Origin: Nipponacmea schrenckii
Taxonomy: Eukaryota > Mollusca > Gastropoda > Lottiidae
Direction of reading: 5' to 3'
Assembly (NCBI GenBank): GCA_030562195.1
Contig: CM060200.1
Coordinates: 16,058,001-16,122,000 of the forward strand
DNA: 64,000 nucleotides
Both the position numbers and the translations under genes were made by a program. The notes below the pieces were generated by a model. It searched no databases and was not told where the DNA came from. It saw nothing but the letters and a program-made list of their open reading frames with translations. Below are positions 21,125 through 31,108 of this stretch, in pieces. The stretch's first letter is position 1, and every line of letters starts with the position of its first letter.

Positions 21125-22020
21125 ACATTTTAGGTCCTTAATTGAAGGGATGGAGCGCAATCCCCTTTTTCCACAGTTATTTTCATTAGAAATTAGTTTA
21201 ACAGCCTCCGCGTCAGTGACGTCACATTTAGGTCCGCACCACACCAAATATTTTTTAACAAGTCGATTATCAACTTTATGGACCAGCCTACCGAGGAAAA
21301 GCCTACTCTGAATTCAATAAAGTCTGATTTTTTGATATCTGACTACACCCACTATATTACTTCAATTGTTATCCAATACAAATCAAATACGGTTTACCAT
21401 CTATTGTACAAATCGGTCATATCTGATCTTATTTTCTATAAAAATGCAGCAAAAAATGGTAAGTCTAGTGATAATTCCAACGTAACAGTAACATTTTATA
21501 ATCAAGTTCTAAAAATTCATGTTAAAAGCCGTGGAAGTTCTTCTTGGGTCGATGATAATATAAGTAACTGTAGTGTAAAACATCGCTTTTCCCCAGTTAT
21601 GGATAGAGAAGCAGTTTCTTATGTTCCCTCAACAAGCACTCCTATACTACCACAGCTTCATAACGAGATCTCCTATACCAAAGAATTTGCTATTTCTGAG
21701 TCACATCTTTCTACTTCGGTGGATGACAATGATTTAATAAATTACCGGTTACCATACACCTTTTAGAAAAGATAGTTCAAATCTAAGTTCCTCTGTAACG
21801 CTACTTTACATTAAGGACAATTTTATCTGCAATCGGAGAAAAGATGTTGAACATAGTGATATTGAAGCCATATGGATAGAATTAATCTTAAAAAAGTCGA
21901 AACCTATTCTTATTTGTTGTATTTATCGAAATCCAGCTTCCACCATAATATGGTTAGATTCCTTTTCTCAAATGAAAGAAGCTGCCTGGAGTACGCAAAA
22001 TGAAATCTGTATGTGATTTA
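21125..22020 (+). mobile_element. 5' part of a CR1-like LINE, internally deleted
   Basis: A G+C-richer leader containing TGACGTCA (about 21216-21223) precedes the frame at 21278-21766. That frame shares the D-Y-T-H-Y ... S-I-V-I pattern with the ORF1 start of the LINE at 53.4-63.9 kb. After 21766 the sequence switches to an endonuclease segment (D-I-E-A-I-W-I-E-L ... I-L-I-C-C-I-Y-R) that matches the same LINE at 61.9-62.1 kb. Esterase and other ORF1 parts between them are missing, as is everything downstream of about 22020. It is a dead family member. Confidence 0.75.
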
Positions 22021-22300
22021 AATATCGATCTATTTAAGTATCGAAATAAATATTGGACCGACCTTTTAGGGACTTTTGGCTTAAGGGGGTTGACAACCTC
22101 ATCTAGTAAAAAATTTAGCTTAATCGCTTCAGTAGTTTGTCAGATATCGGTCCGTGAAGAAAATCTATTTATAGAACACAATTGGGTAATCCTGTATGTA
22201 GACGTACAAATTACGTTGTCAGTTGACAAATTTGAGTACTACGTCATCAGCTTAATAAACGTTTTCTACGTCCGTCCAATGACATTGCGTTTGTCGATCA
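22021..22300. other. Flank left of the P-like element, no gene seen
   Basis: No recognisable domain or repeat is seen here. The only clear landmark is the target duplication that begins at 22301. Confidence 0.4.
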
Positions 22301-22308
22301 GATTTGTA
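22301..22308. repeat. Target-site duplication, left copy (GATTTGTA)
   Basis: These eight bases are identical to 43469-43476, directly outside the 33-bp inverted repeats. Eight-base duplications are typical of P and hAT superfamilies. Confidence 0.85.
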
Positions 22309-22341
22309 CATAGAGTTATATAGAACAACTAGAGCGCGCAC
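22309..22341 (+). repeat. P-like element left terminal inverted repeat
   Basis: This repeat matches the reverse complement of 43436-43468 at 32 of 33 positions. It begins with CA like the ends of P elements. Confidence 0.9.
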
Positions 22342-22412
22342 ATGCGCCGCGGCTTGAAGCCGCCAGGGCATCCGTCCGCCATTGTTTAGACGGGAGTCGT
22401 TGCACCGACAAG
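22342..22412 (+). promoter_or_regulatory. Probable transposase promoter and subterminal repeat
   Basis: This is a G+C-rich 70-bp stretch between terminal repeat and start codon. It contains a GCCGCGGC-type palindrome and the subterminal repeat AGACGGGAGT (22388-22397), whose inverted partner is at 43367-43376. In P elements such subterminal sites bind transposase next to the promoter. The assignment here is by position. Confidence 0.45.
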
Positions 22413-22483
22413 ATGGTCCAGAATTGTGTTGTTTTTGGATGTTAGAACCTAAATCGGAAAGGTTCTTCGATAAGTTTTCACAA
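22413..22483 (+). pseudogene. THAP transposase exon 1
   Basis: ATG at 22413 opens M-V-Q-N-C-V-V-F-G-C, the C-x4-C first half of a THAP zinc finger, and ends S-I-S-F-H-K across a phase-2 donor (GTAAGT at 22484). An in-frame TAG (22443-22445) follows the second cysteine, where other THAP domains have a residue such as N or S. The gene is therefore inactive unless the stop is a sequencing error. Joined to the exon at 27442 the domain reads on in frame through the F-P-S-D-P block. The intron between them holds the DIRS element. Confidence 0.75.
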
Positions 22484-23136
22484 GTAAGTTATTTGAGAGT
22501 CTTAATACACTTCTGTAAAATACATAAAGAGAAAATTAACCTGGATCTATTGGTTTTAAGTTGGTATTTTGAGATTTGTCCCGTCTTGATTAACGTCTTG
22601 TTGACGTCTTTCCTCAGCCATGTTTAGGCCTATAATTGTTCGTTTTTATGCAATTTGTGAAAATATTTTCTATTTATACAACCCTGATCTTGCCATGCGT
22701 ATCGCAAATCTATAACTTAAAAGTTTCCCTAACGTGGAACTAGACCTAGGCCTTAGTCGTAACATAAACAAACCAAACAGTGATTCGGAGTAGGCCTAGA
22801 TTTACCATTTTTTTAAATAGATTAGAAATGGAATGGATTTTTGCACCTATTTGGGCCTTAAAACTTTTTTTTCCACATTCTACATGAACTTATGTAAGAA
22901 GGATATGTTTGAAACTCGGAAATTCACTCTTTAGTAAGTAGCCTAGCCTAAGCCTAAAGCTTTGAAAAGGCTACCAGGCCTACTAAATAATTCACTATAC
23001 CCATTTAGCCATTAGGTCTAGACCTATTATCATATATATAACATTCCCACACATGGCATTTTAGCCCATTTTCAATCTGTCCACTGGGTTGCTATATAAC
23101 TGTCTAATTGAACATTTGAATTCCCTTTGACTCCCC
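22484..23136. other. Transposase intron 1, left part
   Basis: No gene or repeat is recognised. The GGCCTA-type motif recurs (about 22627, 22748, 22790, 22976), a loose dispersed repeat of unknown meaning. Confidence 0.4.
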
Positions 23137-23262
23137 CTCCCCCAATACTGACAGACAGACTAACGAACCTTTCAACACAAAACACTGTTTATTGGTTTAG
23201 CTTGAGGACTAACCGACCTAGCTGAACTAAAAGAACGGGCAAAAACGTCTGCAAGGGATCTT

Positions 23263-24285
23263 TTATAAACCTAATGACAAAGAAACTTTCATTCTTTCCT
23301 GTAGCGAATCTTTAACATAACCATCTTTAGCTATATCACTTAACCACCTCCCATGGCGTTTGAAAAATCTATCTGGAACCCCTCCATTGGCTGCTGCAGT
23401 GGCACCTCCTGACCTCAGAGAATGCACACAAAATGACTTAATATTATCTACAAAGGGTTTGAAGCACTCAATGAACAAAGTTCTAAAATTAGAATAAGAC
23501 ATACGCTTATCTTCATTTCTTAATCTAAAACCCGCCTTGAACTTAGTTACATTACAAAATAAAAAGTTTTGCGAACTCAAAGACATTCCCGTCCACAAAA
23601 CATACAGTTCTAAATTTCGAACTGGGCATAAACTACTACCAGTCCTGGCAATTACTACCTCTGCACCGTCCCGATACTTATCGGTTTTACTATTTTGAAT
23701 ATACAAAGATAAATGAGTTTTACAAATAACAACATTTTCCCGTTTGAGATCCAGTACCTCATCACTCCGTAAAAATCCACTGAAAGCTAACAAGCACATG
23801 CAAATGAACCTTTGATTTTTTATATTACGCCATTTAAACGTGGCATTATACATTTTTGTCAAAATTTCAATTGTCATAGGCTCTTTTTTATCCACACGTT
23901 TAGCAAGTTTACGCTTTCCACCCTCAAGAATATTTTGCACTAAGGAAGAATCGGTGGGACTTTTAATATTAAACAAGTCGTGCATCCATTTGATGCTGTA
24001 AAATGCGTTAATAGATGGATGGGGAGTATTAGAAGTCTGGATCAGTGAGGCTAAATATAAAGCAACATGAAAATCTTTGGCGGGCAAAATATCCTTCCTA
24101 CTAAAACCTTTACTTAAAGCCCAGCGTCTCCATCGGAGAAATCCTCTTTTATAACTATTGCATGTGTTTTTTGCTCTGGAACTCTGAAGTAATTCAGGTA
24201 GAATGGACACATTGTCCGCCAAAGCTACAGGAACCTCCTCAATAACATTACTATATCTCTGAAAAAACAAATGTAAAAAACACAC
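23263..24285 (-). CDS. DIRS tyrosine recombinase
   Basis: A 340-codon frame encodes a tyrosine recombinase that would integrate the circular DIRS DNA intermediate. Visible catalytic residues are Arg in S-G-F-L-R-S-D-E, the H-S-L-R-S-G-G box, the H-G-R-W box and the Tyr of D-G-Y-V-K-D-S near the C terminus. The N-terminal core-binding part (N-T-C-N-S-Y-K-R-G-F-L-R-W) is also present. The frame begins 103 bp downstream of the polymerase stop. The first nine residues (M-C-F-L-H-L-F-F-Q) are low complexity, and a GTAAG ... TTTTTTCAG stretch overlaps them, so the real start may lie elsewhere. No frameshift or stop is seen. Confidence 0.92.
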   Translation of the reverse strand: MCFLHLFFQRYSNVIEEVPVALADNVSILPELLQSSRAKNTCNSYKRGFLRWRRWALSKGFSRKDILPAKDFHVALYLASLIQTSNTPHPSINAFYSIKWMHDLFNIKSPTDSSLVQNILEGGKRKLAKRVDKKEPMTIEILTKMYNATFKWRNIKNQRFICMCLLAFSGFLRSDEVLDLKRENVVICKTHLSLYIQNSKTDKYRDGAEVVIARTGSSLCPVRNLELYVLWTGMSLSSQNFLFCNVTKFKAGFRLRNEDKRMSYSNFRTLFIECFKPFVDNIKSFCVHSLRSGGATAAANGGVPDRFFKRHGRWLSDIAKDGYVKDSLQERMKVSLSLGL

Positions 24286-24388
24286 AGATTAAAATCTTAC
24301 CAATTTAAAAAGATAAAACATCCCCAAACTGGCATACGCCAAGAAACGAACCACCTCATCGTTTCAGCAATTATAAAAGCAGCCACGC

Positions 24389-26938
24389 TTAAATCCGTTT
24401 CCCCATAGAAAAATCTATGAACAAAGCTAACATATTAAACTTTAAGTCTTCTACTCCAAAAATTCCCTTTCCATTCTTACATGGAATGTAATAGCCTTTA
24501 TTGGTTGGAAGGTAAATCCAATCTTTAACAAAATATGCAAACGTCCCAAACGGGCAAAGTAAAGGCCAAAAATTTGCCGACTTCCAAGACGGCACAACTA
24601 AAATTCCCTTCGTTCTGCAAGATTGCATTTTCAAAATCACTCTCGCTATTAAACTAATAGGAGGTACAAATAATCCGAACACATTCCACTGAAATGTAAA
24701 GGCATCAATACCAGACGATTGCATGCACCAAAATCTTGAATAAAATACCTTACATTTAGCATTATGGGTAGAAGCAAAATAATCCATTTCCAACCTACCC
24801 CACCTATTTTCAAAAACAGTCAGAATATCATCACTTAGTCCCCAATCATCTTTCTCAATAATACGAGATAGATAATCAGCCCTTTCATTATATTCTCTTG
24901 GAACCCATTCAATTTCTAAATGTATAGATCTCACAAGACAGTACTCAAAAATTTTAAAAGCTAATTCTTGCAACTCTGCTTTCATTGACCCTTTGCGAAC
25001 TATACTACATACACCTGTGTTATCTGAGAACCATTTTACTCTTTGACAATCTAAAATACCTGATAGGGAAACTAAAACTCTATACACGGCAGCTAATTCA
25101 CGCCAAGTTGAAGACTTCAAAATTTCATGTTCACTCCACAGTCCATGTGCGACTCCATTAATGGTACTGATTTCATATCCGGCAAATCCGGTGGAACTGG
25201 CATCGCTGAACACTATGCGCGTACAAACATGTATGTTTTCCAAAAACCTCGAATTTAGATCGGAAATATTAGACTGCCAAAATCTCAACTGCTTAATACT
25301 TTCAGGTGATAATGAAATATTTGCAGCCCAAGACTTAGCTGAAACAATATCAATACTTAAAGACCGTGTCATGATCTGTGATACCGATCCCATTACAATA
25401 CCCATGGAAATAATTTGACCTACAAAACTAGCGACCTTTCTGACATTACTTTTTTGAGCACGTAGCAAAATCTCCAAAAGAGCCAAAACTTTCACAATTC
25501 TGTTGTCTGGAATGCAGATTGAAAAATCTATAGTATTAAAAACCGCCCCCAACCACTGAATATTTTGAACAGGCTCCCATATAGATTTATCAACTTTAGG
25601 AATAAATCCGGACTGTAATAAATCATTCTTAATCTGATTTGATACACACAAAGCTTCACTTTTATTGGAACCTGTAGCAAATCCATCATCCAAAAACATT
25701 AACACCCTCTTACCCTCGCCCCTCCATTTAGCAATTAATGGACGAGTCAATTTTGTAAAGATATAAGGAGCTGTACTCAGTCCAAACGGAAGAACGGTGA
25801 ATTTAAAATACGTTTTCAAACCTGAAGGGAATTGCCATGAGAAACCTAAATATTCGGTATGAGGGGGGTATATATTAATAAAATGATATGCAGAATGGAT
25901 GTCAAACTTTATCATCCAGCCATTTTTCTCTACATACATAATAGCAATTCTCAAATCCTCATACTTGACGGATTTTTTCCACAAACAACTATTAACAGAA
26001 CGCAAATCCAAAATCAAACGCTTTTTACCGTTAGACTGTTTTGATACAGATAATGGATTTACAACAGATGGAACCGTGTTGCATTTTATAATCAAACCAC
26101 GTTCTAATAAATCATGAATAGCTTCGTTTACAAATTCGGATTCGTTTAAAGCAGATTTATTATTATTCAATAACGTTGATTTCGGGTAAGAATAAAAAGG
26201 GATTTTATATCCGTTCTCAATTACATCAAGTATGAAGTCACTCGTACCAATTTTACGCCAAAAATCCACATGATTTTTTAATCTGTTCTTAACTATCATA
26301 TGTTTAACACCTTGTTCGTATTCATAGAAGGAATGTGTGAACCTATCACTACTAAAAAAATCTGACGAATTTAAAAAATACTCATCTTCTATGTTAACAT
26401 CATTCTTGTCGTCTTCACATGGACCATTCTCATTTCTTAGCAGGGGTGTCAGCTTGGTTTTGATTTCTCTGTGTGTAAGGACAGTTCCGTCTGTAATGGT
26501 TTTGTTCACCACAGGCAAAACAGGGGCCAATAATTCCTTGTTGGTAGGGGCGAAATGAATACTGCTTGGTTGGTTGTGGAAAACGGCCTGGTTGTTGAAA
26601 AAAGGTTGGAGCCACGCTCCCCCACGGTGACTCCCTCTGAACAAAATGGTTGAAACTATTAACAGGTACACTAGCAGACACATACCTACTCGACTGAAGA
26701 AATTTGTTGTTCTTGTTAGATTTCTTGTTAACAATCTTTTTCTTTTTGATAGCCCGTGACTCTGCTCTAGAAATTCTCGATTCATCTTCTGAATTGCTGG
26801 CGATAGGGTTGTATTCGTATTGCCGAACAGTTTCCCATCCACCTTCACTGGTATCGGCAATTCTAACATGCTTATTCCTAGTTTTAACTTTCTCACAGCA
26901 ATCTGAAATAACTTCAACCGCATAAGAAACTTTACCAT
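24389..26938 (-). CDS. pol: DIRS reverse transcriptase / RNase H
   Basis: The frame of 849 codons overlaps the gag frame by about 500 bp; translation of the polymerase itself probably begins near the gag stop. Reverse-transcriptase blocks include K-K-R-L-I-L-D-L-R-S-V-N, the first catalytic Asp in M-I-K-F-D-I-H-S-A-Y-H, L-P-F-G-L-S-T-A-P-Y, and the active site M-F-L-D-D-G-F. RNase H follows with V-F-S-D-A-S, R-E-L-A-A-V-Y, W-F-S-D-N-T and N-E-R-A-D-Y. The DIRS-specific tail (D-Y-F-A-S ... W-K-S-A-N-F-W-P-L-L) ends the protein. All four RNase H acidic residues are present. It converts the genomic RNA into DNA. Confidence 0.93.
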   Translation of the reverse strand: MVKFLMRLKLFQIAVRKLKLGISMLELPIPVKVDGKLFGNTNTTLSPAIQKMNREFLEQSHGLSKRKRLLTRNLTRTTNFFSRVGMCLLVYLLIVSTILFRGSHRGGAWLQPFFNNQAVFHNQPSSIHFAPTNKELLAPVLPVVNKTITDGTVLTHREIKTKLTPLLRNENGPCEDDKNDVNIEDEYFLNSSDFFSSDRFTHSFYEYEQGVKHMIVKNRLKNHVDFWRKIGTSDFILDVIENGYKIPFYSYPKSTLLNNNKSALNESEFVNEAIHDLLERGLIIKCNTVPSVVNPLSVSKQSNGKKRLILDLRSVNSCLWKKSVKYEDLRIAIMYVEKNGWMIKFDIHSAYHFINIYPPHTEYLGFSWQFPSGLKTYFKFTVLPFGLSTAPYIFTKLTRPLIAKWRGEGKRVLMFLDDGFATGSNKSEALCVSNQIKNDLLQSGFIPKVDKSIWEPVQNIQWLGAVFNTIDFSICIPDNRIVKVLALLEILLRAQKSNVRKVASFVGQIISMGIVMGSVSQIMTRSLSIDIVSAKSWAANISLSPESIKQLRFWQSNISDLNSRFLENIHVCTRIVFSDASSTGFAGYEISTINGVAHGLWSEHEILKSSTWRELAAVYRVLVSLSGILDCQRVKWFSDNTGVCSIVRKGSMKAELQELAFKIFEYCLVRSIHLEIEWVPREYNERADYLSRIIEKDDWGLSDDILTVFENRWGRLEMDYFASTHNAKCKVFYSRFWCMQSSGIDAFTFQWNVFGLFVPPISLIARVILKMQSCRTKGILVVPSWKSANFWPLLCPFGTFAYFVKDWIYLPTNKGYYIPCKNGKGIFGVEDLKFNMLALFIDFSMGKRI

Positions 26939-27227
26939 TCTCTATTGCCCACAGAGCCTGCTTCAAATTATCTTCTACTTCTTGATTAAAGCCAAATTGA
27001 ATTTTGTTTCCTTCAAAGCGCCACTTCAAATCTTTATTCACCTTCAACTTCTTGACTTCCGAATGAACCGCAAAACTGTTTCCCCTCACTTCTTCCTTAA
27101 ACGAATTAAAGTCGTCCTTTTGCTCACGCAATTCACAAATTAGCTCCTTTAAAGTATTATTTAAATCTTGTGATGAACCCGCGGGTTGGCCGGACAAATT
27201 CATTTGCTCTGAAATACCTGTACTCAT
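26430..27227 (-). CDS. gag: DIRS Gag-like protein
   Basis: The 265-codon frame starts at ATG 27227. The middle contains W-R-F-E-G-N-K-I-Q-F-G-F-N and the conserved R-N-K-H-V-R-I-A-D-T-S-E-G-G-W-E-T-V region shared by DIRS gag proteins. A basic patch (K-K-K-K-I-V-N-K-K) follows, and near the C terminus a CCHC zinc knuckle (C-F-A-C-G-E-Q-N-H-Y-R-R-N-C). It would package element RNA. It is intact and overlaps the start of the polymerase frame. Confidence 0.9.
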   Translation of the reverse strand: MSTGISEQMNLSGQPAGSSQDLNNTLKELICELREQKDDFNSFKEEVRGNSFAVHSEVKKLKVNKDLKWRFEGNKIQFGFNQEVEDNLKQALWAIENGKVSYAVEVISDCCEKVKTRNKHVRIADTSEGGWETVRQYEYNPIASNSEDESRISRAESRAIKKKKIVNKKSNKNNKFLQSSRYVSASVPVNSFNHFVQRESPWGSVAPTFFQQPGRFPQPTKQYSFRPYQQGIIGPCFACGEQNHYRRNCPYTQRNQNQADTPAKK

Positions 27228-27441
27228 TATACTACGTTAAAAATTCTAAAGCTGTATCCCGGTCGGCGTCTGTAAGCTGAATGACCTAGCCAAATTTACA
27301 CGTGCATAACACGGTATACATTCATTACGCCACCTATTGGGGGAGTTTATCATCTAGGGGAAAATAATTTTCATCTAATTCTCTTCTATCAAACGCTGAA
27401 AATTACATTTCTTATTATTTCTTCTTTTTCTATTTAATTAG

Positions 27442-27760
27442 ATTTCCTTCAGATCCAGTTGTTCATGCAAAATGGGTTAAAAATATTAGCCGAAAGGATT
27501 GGTTTCCATCAAAACATGCTACAGTGTGTAGTGACCATTTTGTTCAAGCTGACTTTCATTTTAAATCTGAAACAGAAGAAAGGAGGAGATTGAATAGTTC
27601 GGCAGTTCCATCTGTTTTCAATAGTTATCCATCACATAAACAACCTATTCTCAAACACTCCAGAGCTACTCAAAAACGAAGATTTCAAGATACTTCTCCC
27701 CAACCTATATCTGCAAAATGTAAAGTTGCTAGGATCAGTGTTGTAAAAATCTATGTGTAA
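27442..27760 (+). pseudogene. THAP transposase exon 2
   Basis: It begins after the acceptor TTTAATTAG (AG 27440-27441). The translation F-P-S-D-P-V-V-H-A-K-W, W-F-P-S-K-H, V-C-S-D-H-F and R-R-R-L-N-S-S-A-V-P-S completes the C2CH THAP domain begun at 22413, in the correct phase. R-R-R-L-N-x-x-A-V-P-S is the block that closes P-transposase THAP domains. The frame runs to a stop at 27758-27760, although a GTAAAA donor at about 27743 could end the exon earlier. Confidence 0.8.
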
Positions 27761-28142
27761 TAATCAAATGCAGTTAATCCTTAAAATGTTTCTTTCATGT
27801 TCATTTGTTTTTTGTTATTTTAGAGTTTTACAGTTACTTGTTATTTTAATTCATGTCATTGGTAAATATATTTGTTTTGTGTTTTTTTTTATGATATAAT
27901 ACAGTAATAGCTAATCATTATGATTTTGAGATAGGCCTATTGAGAAAATCGATAAAAAAAATTCTATCAAATATATATATATATATATCTGTATGGTTTT
28001 GTAGGTGGATACTTTGATTAATATAATGAATTTATCAGATGTTACAGTTTTTTTTACAAATTTACAAAAATTGTTTTACAAAGTAATGTGCAATAAATAA
28101 AATATAATATATATAGATATGTCTTATTTATATTCTTTCTAG
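27761..28142. other. Intron-like AT-rich stretch of the P-like element
   Basis: There is no coding potential. A TA microsatellite (27972-27989) is present. The exons encoding the catalytic RNase H-like and GTP-binding parts expected in a P transposase are absent, so an internal deletion probably lies here. Confidence 0.5.
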
Positions 28143-28455
28143 AGAATTGCTCACAACAGAACCTGGTGGTCCTATTAAAAGCGTGTTAAAAGATTTCTCA
28201 GCTAAAGTATGTTTGAAAGTATCTATGGAAATAAGAACTGAAGTGTTTTTAGACTTAAATGACCACTTTATGGAATCATCATACTTCCCATACGAGGATG
28301 ATCATGGCACCCAAATGTTGAAAGATATTTGTAACATATACACCAATGTGATACTGCATCATCATGAAAAGATTTTCAATGAACGCTATGTGAAAGATAA
28401 TGAATCTTCAAGGCGTCATAAACTAAACAAAACAATTCTATTTTTGCATGAATAG
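28143..28455 (+). pseudogene. Putative last transposase exon
   Basis: After the acceptor TTTCTAG (28136-28142), about 103 codons run to TAG 28453-28455. The translation is helical and charged. It has the spaced pattern E-V-F-L-D-L-N-D-H-F ... Y-T-N-V-I-L-H-H-H-E-K ... T-I-L-F-L-H-E seen at the C termini of some THAP-type transposases and related proteins. I assign it to the same gene because of orientation and distance; the family match is from memory of the pattern only. Confidence 0.5.
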
Positions 28456-28866
28456 AGAAGAAGTAAATATAAGAGAGGTAAAGTAATGTTTTGTTGGTTT
28501 CTATTTTTCCAGAATTCTACAGTTCATAAAAGGGATTGTGGCATGTAAAATAGTGGAGCAAAATTTGTGCTTAAATCGAGGAGATATACTCATGGTAGCC
28601 ATGGGTTAGAGCTTGGAGTAATAATATAGTCCAAGGGTTAGAGATTGATTTAGGAGAATAACGTGCAATGATATTTGTAACTGAATTAATCAATTCAGCT
28701 AATCTAAAAATTCACATTAAATTTTCTTCCTCTCATAACCATCATACCAGATAGGGGCCTACAAATAATAATAACTATATTATCATCAATTTTTAATACA
28801 AACAAACATACAAAATATTTCTTACATATTTTTGTACAAAAAATAGACTAAGAAACAAGATAAAAA
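28456..28866. other. P-like element interior, no gene seen
   Basis: This non-coding stretch lies between the last exon and the first array unit. The end of the stretch (TAAAAA before CTAGA at 28867) resembles the A-rich junctions between array units. Confidence 0.4.
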
Positions 28867-29926
28867 CTAGACAATATATTGAATATCATTTGACCTAGTT
28901 TTCAAAGTCATAAAATAATTAGGTCACACCTTCCGTAACGGTTAATGATGGCGAAAATATGAAAATTATCAATTTTTGCTGTATTTAAGTACACTTATCT
29001 CTATGAATTTTTTAAGTAAGCCAAATTAAAAAATATCTACTCGTAGACAATATATTGAATATTATTTGACCTAATTTTCAAGGTCATAGATTAAGTGGGT
29101 CAAACCTTCCGTACCCGTTAAAGTGACCTAATTTTGAAAAAATCGAAATTTAAATAATTCGAAAGAAAATACGAAATTTGAAAATCGGTCTCCAAGAAAA
29201 GGTAGATAATGATCCATTGTATCTATGTGCTAAATTTCATCAAAATCGGTCTATCAGTAGTGTCTGAATTTCGGATTTAAGAATTGTAACGAAAATTCAA
29301 AATGGCGGCCGATATGGCAGCTTGACCTAATTATTTTGGTCAAATCAATTACTATTGACAAGTTATTTATAAAACAGTTTTCACTTTTCACCTAGCAGTT
29401 ATAGACCGGAAGTTACGTAATTACGTCATTTGAGGCTAAACCGGAAGTGGAATTTTTTTTCACATTTTTTCAAAAATTATAAACATATCGCCTATCAACT
29501 GGTAAAGTTTCAAAATTTTACCATTTATATTAAAGGAGAAATCACGGTCTGAAATTTTTGCCGATGACCCTTGAATATTGAATTGCAAATCGTGGATAAA
29601 ATATTTAACCTAATTGCATAAAACCTATAATTGTTAGTTTTTTGCCGATGACCCTTGAATATTGAATTGCAAATCGTGGATAAAATATTTAACCTAATTG
29701 CATAAAACCTATAATTGAAGTTTTCAAATCTGAAAATCCGGTCAAAATCGAACTGACAATAAACTTGCTAAAGCAAAAAAACCTGAACTTCCGGTTCTCA
29801 CTTCCTGTCAGAGATAGAACTTCCGGTTTTGTTTTATTTGATAATAGAAATCATTCTAAGATCAACTGTAGATTTAGAATTTCTGCACCTTTTACCAGTT
29901 TGTCTGCAAACTCATCCAAGAATTAC

Positions 29927-29955
<29 letters not shown>
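28867..29955 (+). repeat. Alpha unit 1
   Basis: At 1,089 bp this is the longest alpha unit because of an 84-bp internal tandem duplication (GCCGATGACCC at 29560 and 29644). It lacks the beta leader. It ends in a run of about 28 A. Confidence 0.9.
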
Positions 29956-29957
<2 letters not shown>

Positions 29958-31051
29958 AGAATTGCTTACAATTATGAACGTATTTCGAGAGCCTTAAAAT
30001 ATTATGTAGGCTAAATTTGCAATTACCTACATCTAGACAATATATTGAATATCATTTGACCTAGTTTTCAAAGTCATAAAATAATTAGGTCACACCTTCC
30101 GTAACGGTTAATGATGGCGAAAATATGAAAATTATCAATTTTTGCTGTATTTAAGTACACTTATCTCTATGAATTTTTTAAGTAAGCCAAATTAAAAAAA
30201 TATCTACTCGTAGACAATATATTGAATATTATTTGACCTAATTTTCAAGGTCATAGATTAAGTGGGTCACACCTTCCGTAGCCGTTAAAGTGACCTAATT
30301 TTGAAAAAATCGAAATTTAAATAATTCGAAAGAAAATACGAAATTTGAAAATCGGTCTCCAAGAAAAGGTAGATAATGATCCATTGTATCTATGTGCTAA
30401 ATTTCATCAAAATCGGTCTATCAGTAGTGTCTGAATTTCGGATTTAAGAATTGTAACAAAAATTCAAAATGGCGGCCGATATGGCAGCTTGACCTAATTA
30501 TTTAGGTCAAATCAATTACTATTGACAAGTTATTTATAAAACAGCTTTCACTTTTCACCTAGCAGTTATAGACCGGAAGTTACGTAATTACGTCATTTGA
30601 AGCTAAACCGGAAGTGGAATTTTTTTTTCACATTTTTTCAAAAATTATAAACATATCGCCTATCAACTGGTAAAGTTTCAAAATTTTACCATTTATATTA
30701 AAGGAGAAATCACGGTCTGAAATTTTTGCCGATGACCCTTGAATATTGAATTGCAAATCGTGGGTAAAATTTTTAACCTAATTGCATAAAACCTATAATT
30801 GTTAGTTGACAAATACATTGAAGTTTTCAAATCTGAAAATCCGGTCAAAATCGAACTGAAAATAAACTTGCTAAAGCAAAAAAAACCTGAACTTCCGGTT
30901 CTCACTTCCTGTCAGAGATAGAACTTCCGGTTTTGTTTTATTTGATAATAGAAATCATTCTAAGATCAACTGTAGATTTAGAATTTCTGCACCTTTTACC
31001 AGTTTGTCTGCAAACTCATCCAAGAATTACAAAAAAAAAAAAAAAAAAAAA
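29956..31051 (+). repeat. Beta leader (29956-30032) plus alpha unit 2
   Basis: The 77-bp leader contains ACGTATTTCGA, which is repeated and inverted in the epsilon hairpin module. The alpha part is 1,019 bp and ends in about 21 A. An epsilon module follows at 31052-31108. Confidence 0.9.
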
Positions 31052-31108
31052 TAAAATAATCCGAACGATTACAATACGTTTTCGACAAAGTCGAAATACG
31101 TAATAAAA

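Larger units (their letters stand above)
23137..27345 (-). mobile_element. DIRS-like tyrosine-recombinase retrotransposon
   Basis: Three uninterrupted minus-strand ORFs in the order gag, reverse transcriptase/RNase H, tyrosine recombinase define a DIRS element. It has no LTRs and no integrase. An 11-bp inverted pair (CTCCCCCAATA at 23137-23147 and its complement at 27335-27345) brackets the coding region and may belong to the inverted termini, but it is too short for certainty. The outer limits given are therefore provisional. DIRS elements insert through a circular intermediate without target duplications. All catalytic residues inspected are present, so this is the best-preserved element in the window. 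Confidence 0.9.

Noticed and set aside
25161..26117. Plus-strand frames across the DIRS polymerase
   Set aside because: They are complements of the well-supported reverse transcriptase/RNase H gene.
23137..27345. 11-bp inverted pair as proven DIRS termini
   Set aside because: Eleven bases in C-rich sequence 4.2 kb apart can arise by chance. I use them only as provisional limits.
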